A stretch of DNA of 64,000 bases from Alteromonas macleodii ATCC 27126 (lineage in GTDB: Bacteria > Pseudomonadota > Gammaproteobacteria > Enterobacterales > Alteromonadaceae): positions 3,038,001-3,102,000 of the forward strand of contig NC_018632.1 of assembly GCF_000172635.2 (NCBI RefSeq). Direction: 5' to 3'. How positions within the stretch are numbered: the stretch's first letter is position 1; every line of letters starts with the position of its first letter. The position numbers and the translations under genes are program-made. This document shows positions 26,757 through 35,585 of this stretch, one piece after another. Under the pieces are notes generated by a model. That model ran no database searches. It saw only the letters and a list, made by a program, of their open reading frames with translations, and had not been told where the DNA came from.

Positions 26757-28079
26757 CTATTTACCCAATATTTTATTTAGAAAGGCTTTAGTACCTAAAT
26801 GAAGGTAGTCATAATAAACACCAAGTAATTTCATCCTTCGTGAAAAAATCGAATAGCTGTTGTAGTACTTGGCTTTTGAAAATAAGAGAATACTGTAGTG
26901 AGACAACTTTTGTCTAAAAACGTATAAGCGCTTTCTTTTTGAACTACTTACGGCCTCCGACAAATAAACCCTGCAGGGTGGAGTCCAACTTGAAGCAGTT
27001 TCAATTCTAAACGGCAGTCCATCTCTTCGATGCCTATAGTTGGCAGCCTGAGACTTATAAAAATCTTCTGCTGAAGATTCTTGTGTAAAAATTTCCATTT
27101 TGAACTCTTCTATTATTTCGTCTATGACTTGATTTCTTGAAATGAAAATATTCGTACCTTGAAAGTCTTTGATAGACTCTTTTAGCCATGCATCACCAAA
27201 AGTCGCATCAGCTAATTCTCCAGCCAAATCATCACAAAAATCGCAGGATTTGTGTTTAAAATAACCGTGGCCCCAATTACTGCCTAAAAGAGATTTATTC
27301 CTTGAAGTTTGTGTTTTCCCGTCCAAACCAGTTACGGTGACAAAGTAATCGCCAGCATTATAGCCCTCTTTTTTGACTCGAAAGTCTATATCCGCGAGAG
27401 AATCAGGATGTATACCCATTTGCCATCCATAATTTTCAGCAAAGCCGGTCGATTTCATATGACCACATACCAAAGAAAAAGCAAATTTAACGCTATCTAC
27501 TTTCATAAATTCTTGTAGATGTCTAATCGCCTTTACATAGCATGGAACTCCAATAAATAAAACTTTGTCTTTTGTATTTGTTAGATACTTAATTAAGCCT
27601 TCAAAGGTGACTGGATAATATCTTGATTTCTTACGTCTTGGCTGCCTTAACTCATCTGCACTGCGAGAGATTGTGTAATTAAAAAGTGCCCCCTCAGCAG
27701 CTCCAACATGCACAACAGAATCAATATACCCTTTCAACAATAGCTTTTCTGCAAACCATGTAGTCAAACCGCCAGAGCTAGAATTCATTCGTTCTTTCTT
27801 CGCTAGCACATGCCCAATCTTAACACTACTGTAGAAACCTATTTTTTGAGAGTGCCGAAGACGGCCAAAGAGTTTTAATCCAAGCTCATCTTCACTAGAT
27901 TTAGAAACGGGGCATACTGCGTCTGCTGAGACTCTCTCTTGCTGTGAAAGGTTATCTTTAATCCTTGCCTTATAGAAACCGCTATCTTGAATAGTTATTT
28001 CAACTTTATCGCCTAGTGGGGATTTACACGCTCCACACCCTATGCAAAAATCGCCATCTAAAACGTTTGACAAGCTCAT
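26757..28079 (-). CDS. FrhB-like iron-sulfur protein (coenzyme F420 hydrogenase/dehydrogenase beta-subunit family)
   Basis: 440 aa. Cysteines 12, 15 and 18 (CIGCGACKS) with Cys56 (VCPVS) form a ferredoxin-like cluster motif; a second set appears in KSCDFCDDLAGELADATFGDAW. FIGVPCYVKAIRHLQ is also typical. The family includes F420-dependent enzymes, but F420 is not expected in this organism; related proteins in polysaccharide loci may reduce or otherwise modify a sugar with an unknown donor. Start overlaps the DUF707-like gene by 4 nt (ATGA). Confidence 0.85.
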   Translation of the reverse strand: MSLSNVLDGDFCIGCGACKSPLGDKVEITIQDSGFYKARIKDNLSQQERVSADAVCPVSKSSEDELGLKLFGRLRHSQKIGFYSSVKIGHVLAKKERMNSSSGGLTTWFAEKLLLKGYIDSVVHVGAAEGALFNYTISRSADELRQPRRKKSRYYPVTFEGLIKYLTNTKDKVLFIGVPCYVKAIRHLQEFMKVDSVKFAFSLVCGHMKSTGFAENYGWQMGIHPDSLADIDFRVKKEGYNAGDYFVTVTGLDGKTQTSRNKSLLGSNWGHGYFKHKSCDFCDDLAGELADATFGDAWLKESIKDFQGTNIFISRNQVIDEIIEEFKMEIFTQESSAEDFYKSQAANYRHRRDGLPFRIETASSWTPPCRVYLSEAVSSSKRKRLYVFRQKLSHYSILLFSKAKYYNSYSIFSRRMKLLGVYYDYLHLGTKAFLNKILGK

Positions 28080-28891
28080 TGATTTATACCTAAAAACTTC
28101 TTGAACATATTTTTCGCTCTGAAAAGATAAAAACCGAAAACCATTTCAATGTATTTCATTGTTTGAATAAAATCATACTTGGCAACCGAGTGATATATTT
28201 TATAATTTTTATAATCTGTCACTATATTATTTTTCTCTTGAAATCTTGCCCAATTTTCAGCCAACGATTTAAGAGACGCTAACTTAGCTATTTCACTGCC
28301 ATTTTTTTTCATTGCATCGTGTGGATTGAGGCATTTTATACTATCTACTATCGCCAACGAGTTATCTCCATATTTATTTCTTATGAAGTAAGAAAACCAC
28401 CAATCTACACCCCAACAGTTAACTTCAGGTCTATAATATTTCATAAATTCAAACAGCGCGTTTTTTTCGAATAATACAAAGGTTATCTCGATAAAATTTG
28501 TTGTCCTATAATGACTAAATAACTTAACTTTGGTTGGTGGATGACTTATTTTACCTCTTAGGTCAAAGGCAGGCTGCATCGCTTTGAAAGCATATCTATT
28601 TCGAATCTCAAAAAGTGATTCAATCTCTGAACGAGAAATTATTATATCATCGTCAGCCAATAAGATTGAATCATATTCCATCAGTTTCTGGCTATAATTT
28701 TTAATCGCATAATCAAAGTTTTGAAGCTTTCCGCCTTTCTTCCGAAAAAAAAAGTCCACCATGCTCTCTTCTTTTATATTTTCTTCGTCACCGTAATAAC
28801 ATGCCCAGATATCAAAGCTGCCGTTGCCACACCAACTTGATATAACACTTTGATCTCCAAAAGAGGTAAATAGTAAATTTTTTTTCTTCAT
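28076..28891 (-). CDS. DUF707-like putative glycosyltransferase
   Basis: 271 aa, no signal peptide. YDSILLADDDIIISRSEIE carries an acidic D-D-D stretch in a GT-A-like setting, and PAFDLRGKISH plus CWGVDWWFSYF resemble landmarks of the DUF707 family. Likely binds a nucleotide sugar with metal. Overlaps both neighbours by 4 nt. AT-rich compared with the outer parts of the cluster. Function beyond sugar transfer cannot be read. Confidence 0.65.
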   Translation of the reverse strand: MKKKNLLFTSFGDQSVISSWCGNGSFDIWACYYGDEENIKEESMVDFFFRKKGGKLQNFDYAIKNYSQKLMEYDSILLADDDIIISRSEIESLFEIRNRYAFKAMQPAFDLRGKISHPPTKVKLFSHYRTTNFIEITFVLFEKNALFEFMKYYRPEVNCWGVDWWFSYFIRNKYGDNSLAIVDSIKCLNPHDAMKKNGSEIAKLASLKSLAENWARFQEKNNIVTDYKNYKIYHSVAKYDFIQTMKYIEMVFGFYLFRAKNMFKKFLGINQ

Positions 28892-30363
28892 CGGACATCC
28901 TTGCTAGGGTAGCGTAACTGTTCAATCAATTTAATATAAATGAAGTTGAATTGTGAGCCTTTTGCGGCTTTGCAGAAAAAAAGAAATACTGCAATGCCGG
29001 AAATATTAGATAAAATAATATTAATTAGAGAATATTGGCTTATCGAAAAAAATGAATAATTGAAAAATAAAAATATTAAAAATGGAGGAAGAATTTGAGT
29101 TAAAACTTTGGCTATACTACTAAATCTAAGACTCGCAAGTTTTTTCAGTATTTCTATAAAAATTGCTAGTCTTATAAGTTGAATAACAATACTTCCATAT
29201 GCAATTAGCAGTGGATCTGAATACGCTACTGCAATAGTTAAAACTATTAAACGTAAAATTAAAATAATTGAACTTATAATTATTAGCTTTTGAGGTACTC
29301 GATAGATTGTTATTGGTTTAAAGAATGATTCCGATAGACCTATAACTAAGGAGGTTAAAGCGAAATATTTGAAGTATGGGGCAAGCTCCAGCCATTGTTC
29401 TCCCAACAGAACTAATACTACGAACTCTGAATGAAAGAAAAATGTTAAGTACACAGGAAGAAGTAAAAATGATTTAATGATCGTTGTTTGAGATAAATTC
29501 AATAATAGGATATTGGAAAAGTCGCTTTCAGATGTAGAACGTTTTAGCTTGCTCAAAGATACTTGATTCGCGCTGTCGATAGCCTTAGTTATCTCTAAAG
29601 AAAACAACATACATATCTCTAATCCGATGGTAAAAAAACCGACAATTTTTGCCTCAAAATATTTTGTAAGTACAACTATTCCCGATTTTGCGTTAAAAAA
29701 CTCAACTAACTGATTAATTGTAAACCACTTCGAAAAAGAAAAAATACTTTTGACTTCCTTTAATGAAAAATAACGAGGAACGTAGGGAGCTGAAAACACA
29801 TAGCTTAGAAGAGTTGATACGAAGGCAGCAATAAGCATTCCAAGGGCAAGAGCCCAATAATTTTCGAACAGCAATGCGAACAAGAGAGTCGCAGAAACCG
29901 AAATTACTTTCGTAATAATGGTTACCTTCATAGATGGCGAAAAGTTTTGGTTTCTTGTTTCAACTACTAAGTTTATATTTGAAAGCGATTGAATTACGAA
30001 AATGAAAGACAACGCCTTAAGAACCATACTTACATTTGGCTCTCCTAGCCAAGTTGATACTGTATTAGAAGTAAAAAAAATGCTGATTGTTAACAAACAA
30101 CCGATAGTAGCTTTCACCACAAATAGCGAACCAAGAAAATCATCAGATATATATTTTTTCGTTGTAACATTCTGTCCTATACCAATCTCTTGCAACCTCA
30201 ACCCCAGATCCTGAGCAACCATACACGCAGCAATGACTGCATAATCCTCTGGACTCAGAATTCTAGCTACGAAAATAGTTCCCAAAAGTCCTAACAATCT
30301 AGCCGACATTCTGGTTACGCCTATAATGGCAGAGTTCTTCGCTACTGAATTTAAATTTCTCAT
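28888..30363 (-). CDS. Wzx-like polysaccharide flippase (MOP superfamily)
   Basis: 491 aa, strongly hydrophobic with about 12-14 membrane helices. It starts NSAIIGVTRMSARLLGLLGTIFVARILSPEDYAVIAA (two landmark pieces of PST-type transporters). It would flip lipid-linked repeat units from the cytoplasmic to the periplasmic face. With the ligase/polymerase-like gene next door, this indicates Wzx/Wzy-type assembly. The region is AT-rich and its codons lean to A and T endings, suggesting later acquisition than the exosortase core (judged by eye). Confidence 0.88.
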   Translation of the reverse strand: MRNLNSVAKNSAIIGVTRMSARLLGLLGTIFVARILSPEDYAVIAACMVAQDLGLRLQEIGIGQNVTTKKYISDDFLGSLFVVKATIGCLLTISIFFTSNTVSTWLGEPNVSMVLKALSFIFVIQSLSNINLVVETRNQNFSPSMKVTIITKVISVSATLLFALLFENYWALALGMLIAAFVSTLLSYVFSAPYVPRYFSLKEVKSIFSFSKWFTINQLVEFFNAKSGIVVLTKYFEAKIVGFFTIGLEICMLFSLEITKAIDSANQVSLSKLKRSTSESDFSNILLLNLSQTTIIKSFLLLPVYLTFFFHSEFVVLVLLGEQWLELAPYFKYFALTSLVIGLSESFFKPITIYRVPQKLIIISSIILILRLIVLTIAVAYSDPLLIAYGSIVIQLIRLAIFIEILKKLASLRFSSIAKVLTQILPPFLIFLFFNYSFFSISQYSLINIILSNISGIAVFLFFCKAAKGSQFNFIYIKLIEQLRYPSKDVR

Positions 30364-30370
30364 GCTTAGT

Positions 30371-31156
30371 TTAAGACGACTTCGACATATTATGCTTGTC
30401 TTTCACGAAATGTTTGGCACAAAATTCCCAACGCACTAATTTTGGCAGTTTTTTCATAATTTTATATTCATCAGGAAAAAGCATAAGGCGAGTTAAATAG
30501 AAAGGGCTTTCAGCTTGTGCTAAAAGTGTGGATATCACTCTATCCTCCCCTTTAGTTCCACAATGGAGTTCAACTTCTTTTACGTGTTTTTTCTCAATCG
30601 TATTAAAGACATCTCTGATAACAGCAGCACGTATCATATAAAGGCCGCCTTGAGCATACTTATATTGTAGGTGGTGACCGTCACCAACTGCGTCATATTT
30701 ACTGGTTAACATGCGGCTTAAACGCTTATTACGAAAGAATAGAATATCCGAGTCAACCTTAACAATGAAGTCGTGTTCCTCCGCGTTCTCACATACCTTT
30801 AGGAACGATGTGATCTCTGCCATCGTTGTCTCGGTCGACGCCCAAGCAAACTCATAAACCCTATGTATCGCAAGTTTAGGACATATTTTTTTCAACTTAT
30901 CTATTTGATTTGTATTGAAAGGCGCTTTTTGATCTACAAAAAGATTAACACTGCCAATTTTTTCACTGTCAATATGATTTACCAGCGACTGTATTGATAA
31001 GTTCAAATAATCAAAATCTGGCTTATATGAAAAATATACGAAGTGAAACTTAGCATTGGCATTTTTTTTAACTGGTTTGATCACTAGATTGCTTATCCAA
31101 TCGGCAACTATGCGAAAAGAATCACTTGCCTTTATAGGAACATTAAATATTAACAC
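30371..31156 (-). CDS. Putative glycosyltransferase (GT-A-like)
   Basis: 261 aa from a GTG at 31156 with AAGG upstream, overlapping the ligase gene by 14 nt. HDFIVKVDSDILFFRNKRL contains the D-x-D of GT-A enzymes; GDGHHLQYKYAQGGLYMIRA and CGTKGEDRVISTLL follow as in acceptor and catalytic loops. No signal peptide. Family not named. It lies between ligase and flippase and is probably one of the repeat-unit transferases. Confidence 0.68.
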   Translation of the reverse strand: MLIFNVPIKASDSFRIVADWISNLVIKPVKKNANAKFHFVYFSYKPDFDYLNLSIQSLVNHIDSEKIGSVNLFVDQKAPFNTNQIDKLKKICPKLAIHRVYEFAWASTETTMAEITSFLKVCENAEEHDFIVKVDSDILFFRNKRLSRMLTSKYDAVGDGHHLQYKYAQGGLYMIRAAVIRDVFNTIEKKHVKEVELHCGTKGEDRVISTLLAQAESPFYLTRLMLFPDEYKIMKKLPKLVRWEFCAKHFVKDKHNMSKSS

Positions 31157-32435
31157 TGGTTTCTACCTTCGATTTTGAGTCTATTCGCTGCAAACACGCT
31201 AACACTGCCAATAGCATATAAAGTATGTCGTAATATGCCATACTTAATAAACTAGCTGAAACTGCGTAGGCAATGAGCGATGTTTTAATAGCTTTACTAA
31301 GTCGCCGTATCCAATCTTGGCCACTATTTTTGGATAAATAAGCTGAAAGCCGCCATCCTTTAAAAAGTAATAATAAAAAGAGGAACAATCCTACAAAGCC
31401 TGCATCTCCCAACACCTGAAAATAAACACTATGAGCAGCTTTCGGATTGTCAATTGCTGTATTGTAAGTGGAAACAAAATCGAATTTATTTATATCTCTA
31501 TAATAGTACGCCCAAACATGCCCATATTGCATACTATCTTGGCCTACTCCAAATACAGGATTATCTATAGCTGCAAGAGTTGCCAACTTCCAGGCAGTAA
31601 CGCGCCCCATAAAAGACTGATCCTGTGCGGCATTTTCTATTGTTCCCATTCTGCTTGACCAACTGGAATAAGAAACGCTTATGGCGGCTATTAGCACAAC
31701 TGTTCCTGCGAATAGCATAAGTAATTTATATTTAGACTTCCAAAATGTTTCCCACATTACAATAATCAACCCAACAAACCCTCCCCGAGAGAAAGAGCCA
31801 ATTACCGCTACGAGTGAAGCGCCACTTATCCCTAACGTTCCTAATTTAAAAAATTTTCTGTTTGATGTCGATAATAGGTACAAACTAATAGGAAGCGACA
31901 TAATTATTGCTAGAGCGAAAAGATTATTGTCTGTCATCATAGAGTTTTTTATGCCTGGGAAGGGATATGTACCGGCAGTGAGAACGAACTTTGAAGCTTC
32001 AGCGACGATATTGAAGCCGATTCCGAATACGTATGCATAAAGTAATGCATGTATTCTAGTCTTTGTGGTCATCAAGCATAATATAAGACCACAGAAAATG
32101 ATGGCTTTTAAAAAATCATTCCATACCGCCCAAGAAGCAAAGCTGTAACTCATAGTCATAGAGTTACTGATTGCAGTCTGTATTAAAAAGAGAACCATTA
32201 TAAAAAAGAGATTGCTGTGTAAACCTGTTTTCAACTTATCACGGTTTATTACCATCGATATAACAGTAATTAGGGCTAAAAAATATGCATATCGAAGTTC
32301 AGCTGCAAATCCAAATAATTCATTTTTTGGGACTGCTGTTATTGTCCATACCCATGCGCATAGCCCTATAAAAGGGTGCCTCAAAGCCAGTAATACAAAC
32401 GGAAAGAAAATAAGAAAAAATACAATATCCCTCAT
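31143..32435 (-). CDS. O-antigen ligase/polymerase-like protein, exosortase A system-associated
   Basis: 430 aa with about ten membrane helices. It starts RDIVFFLIFFPFVLLALRHP, followed by LCAWVWTITAVPKN, the pattern of the putative O-glycosylation ligases of XrtA loci, and the Wzy_C part has FSRGGFVGLIIV and AAHSVYFQVLGDAGFVGL with the conserved His. It would polymerise repeat units or attach glycan to protein in the periplasm. Its ATG follows the stop of the small ORF by one base. Confidence 0.87.
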   Translation of the reverse strand: MRDIVFFLIFFPFVLLALRHPFIGLCAWVWTITAVPKNELFGFAAELRYAYFLALITVISMVINRDKLKTGLHSNLFFIMVLFLIQTAISNSMTMSYSFASWAVWNDFLKAIIFCGLILCLMTTKTRIHALLYAYVFGIGFNIVAEASKFVLTAGTYPFPGIKNSMMTDNNLFALAIIMSLPISLYLLSTSNRKFFKLGTLGISGASLVAVIGSFSRGGFVGLIIVMWETFWKSKYKLLMLFAGTVVLIAAISVSYSSWSSRMGTIENAAQDQSFMGRVTAWKLATLAAIDNPVFGVGQDSMQYGHVWAYYYRDINKFDFVSTYNTAIDNPKAAHSVYFQVLGDAGFVGLFLFLLLLFKGWRLSAYLSKNSGQDWIRRLSKAIKTSLIAYAVSASLLSMAYYDILYMLLAVLACLQRIDSKSKVETSVNI

Positions 32436-32436
32436 A

Positions 32437-32550
32437 TCATTTCTTTTTCACCTCGTGGCTATTTTGCTCTTCAGCATCTTCTTTTGCCGCAATAGTCAAA
32501 TAATAAATTGTCGCAAAAGCACTTAGTAGTAAAAGACCTATTGATAACAC
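32437..32550 (-). CDS. Small predicted membrane protein (37 aa)
   Basis: A GTG at 32550 with AGGAG five bases upstream opens a 37-codon frame ending TGA at 32437. The product is one hydrophobic segment (SIGLLLLSAFATIYYLTIAA) followed by a charged tail KEDAEEQNSHEVKKK. It overlaps the glycosyltransferase end by 13 nt and ends one base before the ligase ATG, the same tight packing as the real genes around it. Likely a single-pass inner-membrane peptide. It could instead be only a spacer, but the ribosome site and coupling favour a gene. Confidence 0.6.
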   Translation of the reverse strand: MLSIGLLLLSAFATIYYLTIAAKEDAEEQNSHEVKKK

Positions 32551-33677
32551 CTTAACTCCTTACCAAGGATTATCACTCTCTTCGCGTTTTCTTGCCAAAC
32601 AAACCTTTTATCTACCACGCTCTGTTTTACTGCGCTTCGCTTCGCGATATGTTTGGTGTAATGGGTAATAGCTTCGGTTAATGTCTCTTTGAAGGCCTGT
32701 TGATTTCCTTTTTCGAAGAACAATGCAGTGTTGTCACTTAATATTTCTTCAATATTAGGCGTTCTAGGCGCAATAATCAGCGCTCCAACGGCCATATACT
32801 CGAACATCTTTAGGGGCGATGCGTAAGACGTGACATCTGGCTGAAGTGCAATATCGAAATCTTTTACGAAGTTAAGCACTTTTTCTCGGGAAACAAGGCC
32901 TTTAAACTCAACTTTATCGGCGATACCCAGTTCCTCCGCTTGAGCTTTTAGTTGAGGTAAAATGGCACCGTCGCCAATGCATACCAGTTTAAGTGGTAAC
33001 TCTTTATGCTCGGCAATAGCTTCAATTGCTTTGTCCATTCCGTGCCACGGATGGATAAAACCAGTAAAACCAATCGTTATTTGTGCTTTTTCTTCAATAT
33101 TTGGCTGCGCAAGCATTTCATCAATAAAGTACTGACGCACTCCATTGTGAATAACCTCTATTTTGCTATCGGGCACACCCGCCGCTCGTACATAATCGGC
33201 AAGCACGTTAGTCACAGGCAAACAGCAGTCGGCCCCTGTCCACGTGAAATTTTCAATTTTTTGGGCAAAGCTCTTTAGTGCGAGTCCACTGTACCTGCTT
33301 CGCTCTTCCACGAGTGGTGCATTTATTTCTAGTATCAATGGCACGTTGAAAAGCTTTGCTGCCAATACACCCGCGGGCTGATACAAATTGTAACGTTCAT
33401 AAATCACATCGGGTTTAAACTTAATAATGGCAACAGCCAGTTTTATAAACACCCACATGCTATAAGCAAGCTCAATAATTTCATACAACGCATGTGGCAG
33501 CGCTTTTTTCAGTTTACTAACAAAACCGCCGTCACCACCAAATTCTGCATTTTCGTTTACTTGTGGCGCCACAAAATGAAGTTCATGCCCTTGTTCTAAA
33601 AGTGCGTTTGTGAGCTCTTCAACATGAACATATTGTCCGTCTTTCGAGGCAATTCTATGGTGATACAATATTTTCAC
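32538..33677 (-). CDS. Glycosyltransferase family 4
   Basis: 379 aa from a GTG at 33677, so the protein begins MKILYHHRIASKDGQYV as GT4 enzymes of exosortase loci do; a TTG at 33692 is the alternative. GGDGGF near residue 50, DVIYERYNLYQPAGVLAA, IGFTGFIHPWHGMDKAIEAI and KMFEYMAVGALIIAPRTPNIEEIL are GT-B landmarks. Adds one sugar in the cytoplasm. Overlaps the amidotransferase gene by 23 nt. Confidence 0.87.
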   Translation of the reverse strand: MKILYHHRIASKDGQYVHVEELTNALLEQGHELHFVAPQVNENAEFGGDGGFVSKLKKALPHALYEIIELAYSMWVFIKLAVAIIKFKPDVIYERYNLYQPAGVLAAKLFNVPLILEINAPLVEERSRYSGLALKSFAQKIENFTWTGADCCLPVTNVLADYVRAAGVPDSKIEVIHNGVRQYFIDEMLAQPNIEEKAQITIGFTGFIHPWHGMDKAIEAIAEHKELPLKLVCIGDGAILPQLKAQAEELGIADKVEFKGLVSREKVLNFVKDFDIALQPDVTSYASPLKMFEYMAVGALIIAPRTPNIEEILSDNTALFFEKGNQQAFKETLTEAITHYTKHIAKRSAVKQSVVDKRFVWQENAKRVIILGKELRCYQ

Positions 33678-35580
33678 TTTCTTGTGTTCCAAAGTGTTTT
33701 TCTAAAAATGCGTTAAAAATAAGAAGTGACCAAATAGTCATCCCATGCTCGTGACCACGCTCGTGATGTTCATCTAGCAGTATGCTGATACCGTCTTGAG
33801 AAAATAGCCCAGTTTGCGCCAATGCCCCCTCTGAAAGTTTACTTTTCAAACTCTCTTTGGGGATCTGTCGAAGCCACTCATCAATAGGTGATGAAAATCC
33901 CATTTTTTTTCGCTTGGTTACGAACGGCGGAAGCAAGTGCTTGAAGCCATTGAGCAATAGTCGCTTGGTTTGGGTCATTGATAGGTTGAGTGATGGAGCC
34001 GCTGCCAGCGTGCGTTCAACCAGATGATGATCTAAATAGGGTACGCGCACTTCAAGTGAATTTTTCATGCTTGCACGGTCTACTTTGGTAAGAATACCGC
34101 CTGCAAGGTAGGTCTTGAAGTCTATAAGCTGTATTGCTTTAAGGCTGTTAGTGCATCTGCATTTTTTGGCTATATCGTTAAATAGGCTTAAACTACTGTA
34201 ACCTTTCAATTGCGCTTTTAACTTCGCAGAGTAAAGTCGTGACAATTCGTTTTGATGTGTAATTGAAATCGCATTGTGGTAGCTACCAATGGCACTACCA
34301 GCTAAAGCACTTAACGTAGTTTTACCACGCAAAAACTTTGGTGCAGTTTTTAAATTTGGATAGAGTTTCGCTAATGTACCAAACATTTTTCTGCGCACGC
34401 CGTCAGGCAAGCACTTACGAATTTTTTCCTCAACCCACAGCATTTTATGGTTACGATATCCATAGAGCAGCTCATCTGCTCCATCGCCAGATAGTGCGAC
34501 TTTCACGTGCTGTGCTGCGACACCTGACAGTATAAAAGTTGGAATTGCTGAGTTATCAGCAAACGGCTCGTCATAAATATCAACAAGCTTTTCCATAAAG
34601 GTTAAGTCATTAATTGAAACACTGGTGTTTAAATGCTTAAAGCCCAACTGCTTGGCTAACTGTTTTGCATAAAAAGATTCGTCGTACTTCGATAAATCGA
34701 AACCAATTGAGAACGTATTGATAGGTACTTTAGAGTGCTTTTGCATAACAGCAGAGATAACCGAAGAGTCAATTCCACCTGAGAGAAAACTACCTAAAGG
34801 CACGTCAGCTATCATGCGAAGACTAATAGCTTCTTCCGTTAGTCGAGAAAAATCTTCATTTATGTCTTTCTCGCAAGTTATGTCATCAGACACGAAGTCT
34901 TCTATATTCCAATAACACTCTGGCGCAACTTCACTGTCACGTGTACTTAAATCTATCGTAATAACATGCGCTGGTGGCAACTTGAAAATATCTTTAAAGA
35001 TGGTTTTGGGATCGGCCACATAGCCTAGCGAGAAAAAATCTTCTATGGCACAGGGGTTCAAATGTTTTTCAATATCAGGATGCGCAGTAATGGCTTTTAG
35101 TTCAGACGCAAATAATAAGTCTCCTTGCGTCGTTTTTGCCCAGTGTAATGGTTTAATTCCTAAACGGTCTCTGGCTACAAATATTTTGTTTCGAGGCTTA
35201 TCGTAAATGATAAATGCAAACATACCTCGCAGTTTCTGAACCGCAGATGCTCCCCATTCTTTCCAAGCAAATAACAAAACTTCTGAATCGCACTGCGAAG
35301 CAAAAACGTGGCCTAAACTCTCTAGCTCAATTTTTAATTGCTTAAAATTATAAATTTCTCCGTTGTAACTTAAGACAATACCGTCACTTTCGATAGGCTG
35401 CTTACCATTTTCAACATCTAGAATTGATAATCGCTTATGTCCTAACCCCACACTGCTATCAATATAGAATCCTTCACCATCAGGGCCTCTATGGTGAAGA
35501 GTTTCAGTCATTGAACGCAAAGTAGACTCGTCGACTTTTCCGTCAGTTGTCGCTTTTACCCAAGCTACTACGCCACACAC
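33655..35580 (-). CDS. asnB: XrtA/PEP-CTERM system amidotransferase (asparagine synthase-like)
   Basis: 641 aa. Nucleophile Cys2 (MCGVVAWVKA), LHHRGPDGEGFY, LGHKRLSILDV, then GSFLSGGIDSSVISAVM and VALSGDGADELLYGY with the PP-loop. The LGHKRLSILDVENGKQPI and FSLGYVADPKTIF blocks match the amidotransferase subfamily of exosortase A loci. It probably amidates a sugar acid or another cluster product using glutamine and ATP. Between a GT2 gene (5-base gap) and a GT4 gene (overlap), close to the exosortase. Confidence 0.92.
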   Translation of the reverse strand: MCGVVAWVKATTDGKVDESTLRSMTETLHHRGPDGEGFYIDSSVGLGHKRLSILDVENGKQPIESDGIVLSYNGEIYNFKQLKIELESLGHVFASQCDSEVLLFAWKEWGASAVQKLRGMFAFIIYDKPRNKIFVARDRLGIKPLHWAKTTQGDLLFASELKAITAHPDIEKHLNPCAIEDFFSLGYVADPKTIFKDIFKLPPAHVITIDLSTRDSEVAPECYWNIEDFVSDDITCEKDINEDFSRLTEEAISLRMIADVPLGSFLSGGIDSSVISAVMQKHSKVPINTFSIGFDLSKYDESFYAKQLAKQLGFKHLNTSVSINDLTFMEKLVDIYDEPFADNSAIPTFILSGVAAQHVKVALSGDGADELLYGYRNHKMLWVEEKIRKCLPDGVRRKMFGTLAKLYPNLKTAPKFLRGKTTLSALAGSAIGSYHNAISITHQNELSRLYSAKLKAQLKGYSSLSLFNDIAKKCRCTNSLKAIQLIDFKTYLAGGILTKVDRASMKNSLEVRVPYLDHHLVERTLAAAPSLNLSMTQTKRLLLNGFKHLLPPFVTKRKKMGFSSPIDEWLRQIPKESLKSKLSEGALAQTGLFSQDGISILLDEHHERGHEHGMTIWSLLIFNAFLEKHFGTQESENIVSP

Positions 35581-35585
35581 GGAAG

